Of a DNA stretch of 64,000 nt, positions 28,075 to 36,196 are shown one piece after another (position 1 is the first letter of the stretch; every line of letters starts with the position of its first letter). The notes beneath the pieces are model-generated. The model saw only the letters and a program-made list of their open reading frames with translations, ran no database searches and was not told where the DNA came from. The translations under genes and the position numbers were made by a program. The stretch spans positions 1 to 64,000 of the forward strand of contig CAVOKW010000031.1 in NCBI GenBank assembly GCA_963696585.1, given 5' to 3'. This DNA is from Parvibaculum sp963696585 (GTDB lineage: Bacteria; Pseudomonadota; Alphaproteobacteria; Parvibaculales; Parvibaculaceae).

Positions 28075-29184
28075 ATGGGTTTCAAATGCGGCATCGTCGG
28101 CCTTCCCAATGTGGGCAAATCGACGCTTTTCAATGCGCTGACGCAAACCGCCGCCGCCCAGGCCGCGAACTATCCTTTCTGCACGATTGAGCCCAATGTC
28201 GGCGATGTCGCCGTGCCAGACATCCGCATGGAAACACTCGCCGGCATTGCCGGCAGCAAGGAAATCATCCCGACGCGCCTCACCTTTGTGGATATTGCCG
28301 GTCTCGTCAAAGGCGCCTCCAAGGGCGAAGGCCTCGGCAACCAGTTCCTCGCCACGATCCGCGAAGTCGATGCTGTCGCCTATGTGCTGCGCTGCTTTGT
28401 CGACGATGACATCACCCATGTCGAAGGCCGCATCAATCCCCTGAGCGATGCTGAAATCGTTGAAACCGAATTGATGCTTGCCGATCTTGAAAGCCTCGAA
28501 AAGCGCGTGGCCGCGGCGGAGAAAAAGGCCAAGGGCGGCGACAAGGAAGCCAAACAGCTCGTCGATCTGATGAATATCGCGCTTTCCTGCCTGCGCGAAG
28601 GCCAGCCCGCCCGCGTGGCAACCGCGCAGGACAAGATCAGCGCCGACGACATGAAGGCCTGGGTGGGTCTCAATCTGCTCACCTCCAAGCCCGTGCTTTA
28701 TGTCTGCAATGTCGAGGAAGCCTCCGCCGCCACCGGCAATGAATATTCAGCCCGGGTCGCCGAACGTGCCAAGGCCGAAGGCGCTGAAAGCGTCGTCATT
28801 TCAGCCCGCATCGAGGAAGAAATCGCCCAGCTTCCCGATGCCGACCGCGCCGAATATCTCGAAACGCTGGGTCTTGCCGAGCCGGGCCTCAACCGCCTCA
28901 TTCAGGCCGGCTACAAGCTCCTGCATCTCATCACCTATTTCACCGTCGGCCCGAAGGAAACCCGCGCCTGGACCATCACCAAGGGCACGCGCGCGCCTGC
29001 CGCCGCCGGGGTCATCCATACCGATTTTGAAAAGGGTTTCATCCGCGCCGAAACCATTGCCTATGATGACTATGTCGCGCTCAAGGGCGAAAACGGCGCC
29101 AAGGATGCCGGCAAGATGCGCCTCGAAGGCAAGGACTATGTCGTGCAGGATGGCGATGTGATGCATTTCCGCTTCGCCAACTGA
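28075..29184 (+). CDS. ychF: Redox-regulated P-loop ATPase/GTPase YchF
   Basis: An OBG-like P-loop protein (369 residues) that binds ribosomes and prefers ATP in characterised members. P-loop GLPNVGKST at residues 8-16, FVDIAGLVKGASKGEGLGN (G3 and switch region), a coiled-coil insert (LESLEKRVAAAEKKAKGG) and a C-terminal TGS domain (HLITYFTVGPKETRAW through KDYVVQDGDVMHFRF). Last gene of prs-rplY-pth-ychF; palindromic repeats start within 15 bases of its stop. Confidence 0.97.
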   Translation: MGFKCGIVGLPNVGKSTLFNALTQTAAAQAANYPFCTIEPNVGDVAVPDIRMETLAGIAGSKEIIPTRLTFVDIAGLVKGASKGEGLGNQFLATIREVDAVAYVLRCFVDDDITHVEGRINPLSDAEIVETELMLADLESLEKRVAAAEKKAKGGDKEAKQLVDLMNIALSCLREGQPARVATAQDKISADDMKAWVGLNLLTSKPVLYVCNVEEASAATGNEYSARVAERAKAEGAESVVISARIEEEIAQLPDADRAEYLETLGLAEPGLNRLIQAGYKLLHLITYFTVGPKETRAWTITKGTRAPAAAGVIHTDFEKGFIRAETIAYDDYVALKGENGAKDAGKMRLEGKDYVVQDGDVMHFRFAN

Positions 29185-29189
29185 CAGGC

Positions 29190-29460
29190 AACGGTCATGC
29201 CCGGACTTGACCCGGCTTTGTCGCAAGAAAATCGTCATGGCCCGGCTCGTCCGGGCCATCCACGACAACTCTCCGTGTCATTGCCGGGCTTGACCCGGCA
29301 ATCCAGAGCAACCTTCACCGAGGCTTGCGCCCCTGGATGCCCGGACTTGACCCGGCTTTGTCGCAAGAAAATCGTCATGGCCCGGCTCGTCCGGGCCATC
29401 CACGTCTTCAAAGCTTTCAAGTCATGGATGCCCCGCATGAAGCGGAGCATGACGTGCGTA
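29190..29460. repeat. Palindromic repeat cluster with a 140-bp tandem duplication
   Basis: ATGCCCGGACTTGACCCGGC begins at 29197 and 29337, so a 140-bp segment is duplicated. It includes the 29-nt hairpin 29234-29262 (arms GGCCCGG/CCGGGCC, loop CTCGT), a TGCCGGG/CCCGGCA element near 29277 and an imperfect element near 29424 (GATGCCCCGCATGAAGCGG). Lies between the converging ychF and aldolase genes; no CDS is credible here. Confidence 0.88.
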
Positions 29461-29466
29461 GCTGTA

Positions 29467-30120
29467 CTACGTCTCCCGCCGCCCATAATTCGAAAACCTG
29501 GCGACATTGATCGCCATTTCCTCATCACTCAGCAAAGGCGGCTCACCGATTTGCAGCGCGCGCCAATATTGCCCGCTGAGCGTCTCGACCTCATGGGCAA
29601 GGTGCAGCGCCTCTTCAACACTTCTCCCCACCGCGATCTGGCCGTGATGCGCAAGGAGACAGGCCTTGCGATCCTTGAGCGCAACAACGGCATGCGCCGC
29701 AATTTCCGCCGAGCCGAAAGTCGCGTAAGGCGCACAGCGAATGTCACGCCCGCCCAGCATCGCCACCATGTAGTGAAACGACGGAATGTCGCGATGCATG
29801 ACGGCAAGCGTCACCGCATGATCGGAATGAGCATGAACTATGCCACCGATTTCGGGACGATCCTTGTAGATCGCCGCATGCATCGGCCATTCGCTCGATG
29901 GCCGCTCGTGACCCGCGATCACATGACCGTCCAAATCAAGGTGCACAATATCGTCCGGCAACAGATCGACATAGGAAAGGCCGGTTGGCGTCACGAGAAA
30001 GCCGTCGCCGAACCGCGACGAAACATTGCCCGACATTTGCGGTGAAAGACCGGTATGGGTGAGATCAAGCGCGGCATCAATCACGCGCTGGCGCAACCAG
30101 GCTTCATCCGCCGGGCTCAT
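29467..30120 (-). CDS. Class II aldolase, probable 5-methylthioribulose-1-phosphate aldolase
   Basis: A 217-residue zinc aldolase of the fuculose-phosphate type. Zinc ligands are H96 and H98 in IVHAHSDH and H159 in LLAHHGQ; E77 (SSEWPMH) matches the catalytic acid, and SGNVS (30-34) the phosphate loop. It overlaps mtnA by 4 bases and ends the operon mtnP-apt-mtnA-aldolase. In Rhodospirillum rubrum and some E. coli the matching enzyme (Ald2) splits methylthioribulose-1-phosphate into DHAP and 2-methylthioacetaldehyde. MtnB, the dehydratase of the universal pathway, is also class-II-aldolase-like, so that is the main alternative, but no mtnC, mtnD or other downstream mtn gene is in the window. 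Confidence 0.8.
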   Translation of the reverse strand: MSPADEAWLRQRVIDAALDLTHTGLSPQMSGNVSSRFGDGFLVTPTGLSYVDLLPDDIVHLDLDGHVIAGHERPSSEWPMHAAIYKDRPEIGGIVHAHSDHAVTLAVMHRDIPSFHYMVAMLGGRDIRCAPYATFGSAEIAAHAVVALKDRKACLLAHHGQIAVGRSVEEALHLAHEVETLSGQYWRALQIGEPPLLSDEEMAINVARFSNYGRRET

Positions 30121-31208
30121 GCGCGCTCCGGATAAAGCGAAAGAAGCCCCTCGCGGCTCGCCGCACAGACACCACGCTCGGTGATGAGACCTGTGACGAG
30201 ACGCGCTGGCGTCACGTCAAAACCATAATTCGCCGCCGGACTGCCAGGTGCCGAAATCTGCACGGTGACAATCTGGCCCTCCTCGCTCTGCCCCGTCATA
30301 TGGGTGACCTCCCTGGGCGAGCGTTGCTCAATCGGGATTTCCCTGACGCCATCGCAGAGCGTCCAGTCAATCGTCGTATGCGGCAGGGCGACGTAGAACG
30401 GCACGTTATTGTCATGCGCGGCGAGCGCCTTCAGATAGGTGCCGATCTTGTTGGCAACATCGCCCGTCGCGGTCGTGCGATCCGTGCCGACAATGCACAT
30501 ATCGACAAGACCATGCTGCATGACATGGCCCCCGGCATTATCCGGCAGGATCGTATGCGCCACGCCATGACGGCCAAGTTCGAAGGCGGTGAGCGACGCG
30601 CCCTGATTGCGCGGCCTTGTTTCATCAACCCAGACATGCACCGGAAGACCGGCATCATGCGCCATATAGATCGGGGCAAGCGCCGTGCCCCAGTCGACAC
30701 AGGCCAGCCAGCCCGCATTGCAATGGGTCAGGATATGCACTGTCTTGCCGGGCTTGGCCGCCGCCAGCGCGCGAATGATCGAAAGACCATTAAGGCCGAT
30801 CTGGCGGCAAATCTCGACATCATCATCGCAAATCTGCGCCGCGCGCTTGTAGGCCGCCGCCACACGCGCCGCGACGGGCAGCGGCTTCACCGCGGCCATC
30901 ATGGCGTCGAGTGCCCATTTCAGATTGATCGCTGTTGGTCGCGTTTCAGCCAGCATGGCACAGGTCGCATCGAGATGCGCATCTGACGCATCCTCACGCA
31001 GCGCCATACAAAGACCATAAGCCGCCGTTGCACCGATCAACGGCGCACCGCGCACCTGCATGTCCTTGATCGCATGCGCCGCCTCGTCAGCCGAGCGCAA
31101 GCCCACGATCACAAAGTGATGCGGCAGCTTGGTCTGGTCGATGATCTCGACCGACCAGCCGTCATGCGCCACCCAGATGGTGCGATAGGGAACGCCACCA
31201 ATCTTCAC
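30117..31208 (-). CDS. mtnA: S-methyl-5-thioribose-1-phosphate isomerase
   Basis: MtnA isomerises methylthioribose-1-phosphate to methylthioribulose-1-phosphate. This 363-residue member of the eIF2B-like family has IKDMQVRGAPLIGATAAYG, NLKWALDAM, ILTHCNAGWLA with the catalytic Cys, VWVDETRPRNQGASLTAFEL, VDMCIVGTDRTTATGDVANKIGTY (catalytic Asp) and YVALPHTTID. It starts at GTG 31208 with AAAGGACAG upstream, 12 bases past apt, and overlaps the aldolase. Confidence 0.95.
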   Translation of the reverse strand: MKIGGVPYRTIWVAHDGWSVEIIDQTKLPHHFVIVGLRSADEAAHAIKDMQVRGAPLIGATAAYGLCMALREDASDAHLDATCAMLAETRPTAINLKWALDAMMAAVKPLPVAARVAAAYKRAAQICDDDVEICRQIGLNGLSIIRALAAAKPGKTVHILTHCNAGWLACVDWGTALAPIYMAHDAGLPVHVWVDETRPRNQGASLTAFELGRHGVAHTILPDNAGGHVMQHGLVDMCIVGTDRTTATGDVANKIGTYLKALAAHDNNVPFYVALPHTTIDWTLCDGVREIPIEQRSPREVTHMTGQSEEGQIVTVQISAPGSPAANYGFDVTPARLVTGLITERGVCAASREGLLSLYPERA

Positions 31209-31220
31209 CTGTGCTGTCCT

Positions 31221-31748
31221 TTAATGGCCGTCGAAAGAGCAGAGCGAGAGTACTTCAATATCCATCGCTTCCAGCAATTGACGCCCGCCAAGTTCCGGCA
31301 ATTCAATCACGAAACTCGCGCCCGTGACATTGGCCCCGGCCCGGCCGATGAGCTTGACGGCGGCGGCGGCCGTGCCACCCGTCGCGATCAGATCGTCGAT
31401 CAGCAGCACCTTGTCGCCATGGGAGACAGCGTCCTTGTGGATTTCGACCGTGTCTGTGCCATATTCCAGCGCATATTCTTCCGAAATCACAAGATGCGGC
31501 AGCTTGCCTTTCTTGCGCACCGGCACAAAGCCAAGGCCGAGCTGATGGGCGACAGCGCCCCCCAGAATGAAGCCACGCGCTTCAATGCCCGCGACGAGAT
31601 TGAAATGCGCTCCGCGATGCAAGGCGACCAGACCATCAATCGCCGCACGAAAACCTTTATCACTGCCGAGCAATGTCGTGATGTCGCGGAACATGATGCC
31701 GGGTTTGGGATAATCCGGAATGGTGCGGATGAATTGTTTGATATCCAT
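31221..31748 (-). CDS. apt: Adenine phosphoribosyltransferase
   Basis: Apt returns adenine to AMP using PRPP. The 175-residue protein shows FRDITTLLGSDKGFRAAID, IEARGFILGGAVAHQLGLGFVPVRKKGKLP and the PRPP loop LLIDDLIATGGTAAAAVKLI. In this operon it would recapture the adenine released by MtnP, which lies 11 bases upstream; the pairing explains why a purine salvage gene sits among methylthio-sugar genes. Confidence 0.97.
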   Translation of the reverse strand: MDIKQFIRTIPDYPKPGIMFRDITTLLGSDKGFRAAIDGLVALHRGAHFNLVAGIEARGFILGGAVAHQLGLGFVPVRKKGKLPHLVISEEYALEYGTDTVEIHKDAVSHGDKVLLIDDLIATGGTAAAAVKLIGRAGANVTGASFVIELPELGGRQLLEAMDIEVLSLCSFDGH

Positions 31749-31759
31749 GAATCAGCGCC

Positions 31760-32650
31760 TCAGTTCAGGCCGAGCACACGGCCCGCCACAGCATCAAGTT
31801 TCTTGAGAACCGCCGGGTCACGTTTTTCAGGCGCGGTGATGAGCGCATTGTCGAGCACGCGATCAAAGCCCTGTGGCGAAGGCATGCGCTGCGGCCCGAA
31901 ACTCTCGGCAACGGAACGCAGCATGGCGCGCGCCTTGTCGGCATTGTCGCCGAGGATGCGCACCACGGTTGAGACATCGACATCCTCATGATGCAGATGC
32001 CAGCAATCAAAATCCGTCACCATGGCGGCTGTCGCATAGCAGATCTCGGCTTCGCGGGCGAGCTTGGCTTCGGGCATGTTCGTCATGCCGACAACCGAGC
32101 AACCCCAGGAGCGGTAAAGCGTCGACTCGGCAAAGGTCGAAAACTGCGGGCCTTCCATCACCACATAGGTGCCGCCACGCGCATGCGGAATGCGGTTTTC
32201 GCGACAGGCAGCTTCCAGATGATCGCCAAGGCGCGGACAAACCGGCCGCGCCATCGACACATGCGCAACGCAGCCCGGCCCGAAGAAGCTCTTCTCGCGA
32301 GAAAATGTGCGGTCAATGAACTGATCGACAATGACAAACGTGCCCGGCGGCAATTCTTCCTTGAGCGAGCCGACCGCCGAAACCGAAATGATATCGGTCA
32401 CGCCAACGCGTTTCATCGCATCGATATTGGCGCGGTAATTGATGCTGGTCGGCGAATGCGGATGGCCGCGCCCATGACGCGGCAGAAACACCATCTCGAC
32501 ATCGCCACGCGAGGTTGCGAGTGTGCCAAAATGCAGTTCATCCGACGGTGCGCCCCAGGGCGTGGAAACCGCCTCCCAGCGCTCATTCCTGAGGCCCGGA
32601 AACGCATAGACCCCACTGCCACCGATCACGCCCAATATGGTTTTTGCCAT
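31760..32650 (-). CDS. mtnP: S-methyl-5'-thioadenosine phosphorylase
   Basis: MtnP cleaves methylthioadenosine, the by-product of polyamine and quorum-signal synthesis, to adenine and methylthioribose-1-phosphate. The 296-residue PNP-fold protein has VIGGSGVYAFPGL, FLPRHGRGHPHSPTSINYRAN (in pieces), ISVSAVGSL, the substrate loop VVMEGPQFSTFAES and VGMTNMPEAKLAREAEICYA, followed by TDFDCWH. Ser/Asp choices match MTA rather than inosine phosphorylases. GCGGAGG precedes the ATG. First gene of the four-gene minus-strand operon. Confidence 0.96.
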   Translation of the reverse strand: MAKTILGVIGGSGVYAFPGLRNERWEAVSTPWGAPSDELHFGTLATSRGDVEMVFLPRHGRGHPHSPTSINYRANIDAMKRVGVTDIISVSAVGSLKEELPPGTFVIVDQFIDRTFSREKSFFGPGCVAHVSMARPVCPRLGDHLEAACRENRIPHARGGTYVVMEGPQFSTFAESTLYRSWGCSVVGMTNMPEAKLAREAEICYATAAMVTDFDCWHLHHEDVDVSTVVRILGDNADKARAMLRSVAESFGPQRMPSPQGFDRVLDNALITAPEKRDPAVLKKLDAVAGRVLGLN

Positions 32651-32723
32651 TGCAGCCTCCGCATCACTGATTTTGGGCGAACACTAACAAAGTTTGCCCG
32701 GTCACAAAGGAAAAACTCTGACA

Positions 32724-32750
32724 TGAAAAAGGGTCTCGCAAGAGACCCTT
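32724..32750 (-). terminator. Rho-independent terminator of petABC
   Basis: Read on the minus strand: AAGGGTCTC, loop TTGC, GAGACCCTT, then a T run (TTTTTCATGT). The 9-bp stem is perfect and lies 25 bases after the cytochrome c1 stop, separating petABC from the mtnP operon on the same strand. Confidence 0.9.
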
Positions 32751-32775
32751 CTCCTTCAGTTATTTGGATGACATC

Positions 32776-33609
32776 TCAGTGAACATCGGCCCAGACCTTG
32801 CGCTTCACAAAATACAGCAAGCCCGCCAGCGCCACGAGATAGAGCATCACCTGAAAACCGAGTGTCTTGCGCTGTTCGAGCTTGGGTTCGGCGGTCCACA
32901 TCAGGAAGGCCGAAACGTCCTTTGACATCTGGTCGACCGTGTTGGGCGTGCCGTCCTCATATTCAACCTGACCATCGCTCAGCGGGGCAGGCATGGCGAT
33001 GATGCCGCTGCCCGCCGTGAACACGGGGTTGTAATGCCCGCCAGCAGGCAAGGTCACGTCGGCTGGCGCGTCCGTATAGCTCGTCAGCAGCGCATGGATA
33101 TAGTCCGGCCCGCCTTCACGCGCCTTGGCGATGACCGAGAGATCGGGCGGCGGGGCGCCGAGAACGGCGGCGGCAGCCTCCTCATTGGCATAAGGCGAGG
33201 GGAAAACATCCCTTGCTTCGCCGGGACGCTCGAACATTTCGCCCGAGGCATCGGGACCGTCCTGCACGGTCACTTCAGCGGCCAATGTCTTGACCTGGCC
33301 TTCCGTGAACTCAGGTCCGCCCTTTTCGGCGAGATTGCGGAAATGCACAAAATGCATCGAATGGCATGTCGCGCAGACTTCCTTATAGACCTTGTAGCCG
33401 CGACGCAGCTGATTGCGGTCATAGGTGCCGAACGGCCCGTTGAAAGACCATTCGATTTTTTCCATTTCCGGGCCTTCGCTTGAGGCCTTGGCCGGGCTGT
33501 AGCTGAGAGCCACCGCACCGAGCGCCACTGCCGCAATCACGGGCAACACGAGGAAAGAGCGCATCTTGGATGTTCCGATCTTGCTCATTTGTCCTGTCCC
33601 CCCGCTCAT
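32776..33609 (-). CDS. petC: Cytochrome c1 of the bc1 complex
   Basis: The 277-residue protein has a signal-type N-terminal helix (MRSFLVLPVIAAVALGAVAL), heme site CATCH, the axial Met in IAMPAPL and a C-terminal membrane anchor (MLYLVALAGLLYFVKRK). It passes electrons from the Rieske protein to soluble or membrane cytochrome c. The start at 33609 overlaps the petB stop (ATGA); ATG 33588 (MSKIGTSKM) is an alternative. Last gene of petABC, followed by a terminator. In many Bradyrhizobium-like genomes petB and petC are fused; here they are separate. Confidence 0.97.
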   Translation of the reverse strand: MSGGTGQMSKIGTSKMRSFLVLPVIAAVALGAVALSYSPAKASSEGPEMEKIEWSFNGPFGTYDRNQLRRGYKVYKEVCATCHSMHFVHFRNLAEKGGPEFTEGQVKTLAAEVTVQDGPDASGEMFERPGEARDVFPSPYANEEAAAAVLGAPPPDLSVIAKAREGGPDYIHALLTSYTDAPADVTLPAGGHYNPVFTAGSGIIAMPAPLSDGQVEYEDGTPNTVDQMSKDVSAFLMWTAEPKLEQRKTLGFQVMLYLVALAGLLYFVKRKVWADVH

Positions 33610-34886
33610 GCCTTGGCCGATGCGCTGGCGGATTTGCCAAGCACGGAGTCGGCAATGCTGTCGGGCAGCGCCCTGGTTTTTTCCTTCAGACCAAGCAGCG
33701 GGAAAATCACCAGGAAGTGCAGGAAGTAGTAGCCGGAGAGAATACGGGCGAGATCCGTCACGTCAAAGCCACCGCCGGAAGCCGAATGGATGATGATCGT
33801 GTCCGGTGTCTGGGCGCCGCACCAGCCAAGGCCGATGCAGGCCGCGACATGGATCCAGAAGAACTGGCGATAGAGCGGACGGAACCGCGCCGAGCGCACC
33901 TTCGATGTATCAAGCCAGGGCAGCACGAAAAGCACGGCAATGGCGCTGAACATCAAGATCACGCCGCCGAGCTTGTCGGGCACCGCGCGCAGGATCGCGT
34001 AGAACGGCAGAAGATACCATTCCGGCACGATATGGGCAGGTGTCTTGAGCGGATTGGCAACAATGTAGTTGTCCGGTTCGCCAAGGCCATTCGGGTTGAA
34101 GAACACGAAATAGGCAAAAAGGATCAGGAACATCGACATCGCGAAGCCGTCCTTGACGGTCGCATAAGGCGTGAAGGGCACGGTGTCCTTCTTGGGATCC
34201 TTGACTTCAACGCCTGCCGGATTGTTCTGCCCCGTTACATGCAGCGCCCACACATGGAGAACGACCACGCCGGCGATGAGGAAGGGGAAGAGATAATGCA
34301 GCGAGAAGAAGCGGTTGAGCGTCGGATCGCCGACAGCAAAACCACCCCAGAGCCAGGTGCGAACAGATTCGCCAACCAGCGGCACAGCGCCGAAGAGATT
34401 GGTGATAACCGTCGCGCCCCAGAAGCTCATCTGGCCCCAAGGCAGCACATAGCCGAAGAAGGCGGTCGCCATCATCAGGAGATAGATCAGCACGCCAAGG
34501 ATCCACAGCACCTCGCGGGGCGCCTTGTAGGAGCCGTAATAAAGGCCGCGGAACATGTGGACATAGACGGCAATGAAGAACATCGACGCGCCATTGGCAT
34601 GCACATAACGGATGAGCCAGCCATAATTCACGTCGCGCATGATGTGCTCGACGCTGCCAAAGGCCAGTTCGGTCTGGGGAATATAGTGCATCGCCAGAAT
34701 GATGCCGGTCAGGATCTGGATGCCGAGGCAAAGCGACAGGACGCCGCCAAAGGTCCACCAGTAGTTGAGATTCTTGGGCGTCGGATAATCGACGAAGGAA
34801 TCGTGGACCAGGCGCATGACTGGCAGACGCGCATCAAGCCAGCGCGAAAAGCCATTGCCCGGGTTATAGGTGCTCTCACCGCTCAT
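33606..34886 (-). CDS. petB: Cytochrome b of the bc1 complex
   Basis: A 426-residue membrane protein with eight expected helices. Heme-binding histidine pairs are in RYVHANGASMFFIAVYVHMF and LIAGVVVLHVWALHVTG, and the quinol-oxidation site motif PEWY is present (VPEWYLLPFYAILRAVPDK). Catalyses ubiquinol oxidation and quinone reduction in the Q cycle. Middle gene of petABC, 11 bases after petA. Confidence 0.98.
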   Translation of the reverse strand: MSGESTYNPGNGFSRWLDARLPVMRLVHDSFVDYPTPKNLNYWWTFGGVLSLCLGIQILTGIILAMHYIPQTELAFGSVEHIMRDVNYGWLIRYVHANGASMFFIAVYVHMFRGLYYGSYKAPREVLWILGVLIYLLMMATAFFGYVLPWGQMSFWGATVITNLFGAVPLVGESVRTWLWGGFAVGDPTLNRFFSLHYLFPFLIAGVVVLHVWALHVTGQNNPAGVEVKDPKKDTVPFTPYATVKDGFAMSMFLILFAYFVFFNPNGLGEPDNYIVANPLKTPAHIVPEWYLLPFYAILRAVPDKLGGVILMFSAIAVLFVLPWLDTSKVRSARFRPLYRQFFWIHVAACIGLGWCGAQTPDTIIIHSASGGGFDVTDLARILSGYYFLHFLVIFPLLGLKEKTRALPDSIADSVLGKSASASAKA

Positions 34887-34897
34887 GGAACGCCCCC

Positions 34898-35437
34898 TCA
34901 GCCGATCTGTACTTTTGTGTCTGAAACGAAATTATAGGGTGGCACCTCAAGATTGGTCGGTGCCGGACCCTTGCGGATACGACCGGACGTGTCATAGACC
35001 GAACCATGGCACGGGCAGAAATAGCCGTCATATTCGCCCTTATAGGCGAGCGGAATGCAGCCGAGATGGGTGCAGATGCCGATCAGCACCAGCCACTCCT
35101 TGGCCAGCTTGCCTTCGGGATTGTTCTTGAGCCGCACATCATCTGTCTGCGGATCGCGGAGCGTCGAAACATCGACGGCTTCAGCGGCCGCAATTTCAGC
35201 TTCTGAGCGATGCCGGATGAATACCGGCTTGCCGCGCCATTTGACGGTGATTTCCTGACCGACAGGAACCGCCGAAATATCGACTTCGATCGAGGCAAGC
35301 GCCAGGACCGAAGCGTCGGGGTTCATTTGATCGATGAGTGGCCAGACGGCGCAGGCCGCGCCGACAGCGGCAAAGGCGCCGCTTGCCACATACAGGAAAT
35401 CGCGCCGCGTCGGCTCTTCCGCGTGGATATCTGCCAC
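34898..35437 (-). CDS. petA: Rieske iron-sulfur protein of the bc1 complex
   Basis: A 179-residue protein with an N-terminal twin-arginine signal-anchor (TRRDFLYVASGAFAAVGAA) and both [2Fe-2S] ligand boxes, CTHLGC and CPCHGS. It is exported folded by the Tat system and carries electrons from the quinol site to cytochrome c1. First gene of petABC; the promoter must lie in the 258-base gap shared with the divergent trmL. A PetP/PetR-type regulator pair is encoded at 16.7-18.0 kb. Confidence 0.98.
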   Translation of the reverse strand: MADIHAEEPTRRDFLYVASGAFAAVGAACAVWPLIDQMNPDASVLALASIEVDISAVPVGQEITVKWRGKPVFIRHRSEAEIAAAEAVDVSTLRDPQTDDVRLKNNPEGKLAKEWLVLIGICTHLGCIPLAYKGEYDGYFCPCHGSVYDTSGRIRKGPAPTNLEVPPYNFVSDTKVQIG

Positions 35438-35638
35438 GGTCCAGTCTCCTCATTGAACAGGCCGGACGCCGCCCTGCCACCAAACAGGCGGCGCTCCCGG
35501 GAGGGAAGTGTGGACAGCGTGGCGCAAAACCGATTGAAAGAACGAAAGCCCCACGAATCCTTTGCTTTCGCACCCCCATGCGTGGGTTTTGTGGCATCCA
35601 ATCGGGCCATTGTCCAGCCCCGCCGCGACTGTGGCAGG

Positions 35639-35677
35639 ATGACGCATGGTCGCATGGCACATCGTCCCATGCGTCAT
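35639..35677 (+). promoter_or_regulatory. Perfect 11-bp inverted repeat upstream of trmL
   Basis: ATGACGCATGG (35639-35649) and CCATGCGTCAT (35667-35677) are exact reverse complements with a 17-base spacer, ending 18 bases before the trmL ATG. As RNA this is a strong hairpin that could mask translation initiation; as DNA it could be an operator for petA or trmL. Several in-frame ATGs lie inside it. Confidence 0.5.
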
Positions 35678-35695
35678 TCTGTTTATGGTCTGCCC

Positions 35696-36169
35696 ATGCG
35701 CCTCGCCCTCTACGAACCGGACATCCCGCAAAACACCGGCACATTGATCCGCCTGGGGGCCTGTCTGGGCCTGCCCGTCGATATTATCGAGCCTTGCGGC
35801 TTCATCTGGTCGGACGCCCGCCTGAAACGGGCCGGACTGGATTACGGCCCGCTGGCGGAAGTTTGCCGCCATGATTCGTGGACCGACTTCCTGAAAAATC
35901 GTCCAGCCGATGCCCGGCTGGTGTTGCTGACAACCAGATCAGCCATGCCCTATGCCGATTTCACCTTCGCGCCCGGCGATACGCTGATTCTCGGCCGGGA
36001 AAGCGCGGGCGTCCCGGAGGCCGTCCATGGCGCGGTTGACGCCCGGGTGACGATCCCCATGCGTCCCCCTGCCCGCTCACTCAATGTCGCCGTTGCCGCC
36101 GCCATGGTGCTGGGCGAGGCCTTGCGCCAGACCGGGGGCTTTGCGCATCGGGGCGACAGGGCTATGTAG
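35696..36169 (+). CDS. trmL: tRNA (cytidine(34)-2'-O)-methyltransferase
   Basis: A 157-residue SPOUT methyltransferase that modifies the wobble base of two tRNA-Leu isoacceptors in E. coli. It has the short TrmL layout: MRLALYEPDIPQNTGTLIR, PLGFIWSD-like CGFIWSDARLKRAGLDY, and the trefoil-knot SAM site LILGRESAGVPE plus ARSLNVAVAAAMVLGEALRQ. I start at ATG 35696 because it gives the family N-terminus; earlier in-frame ATGs fall in the inverted repeat. hemF follows after 27 bases. Confidence 0.93.
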   Translation: MRLALYEPDIPQNTGTLIRLGACLGLPVDIIEPCGFIWSDARLKRAGLDYGPLAEVCRHDSWTDFLKNRPADARLVLLTTRSAMPYADFTFAPGDTLILGRESAGVPEAVHGAVDARVTIPMRPPARSLNVAVAAAMVLGEALRQTGGFAHRGDRAM

Positions 36170-36196
36170 AAGCCCTGAGTTTTGGGGAGAGACGGC

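Noticed and set aside
33570..34937. 455-codon plus-strand ORF over petB
   Set aside because: Antisense shadow of cytochrome b; no domain.
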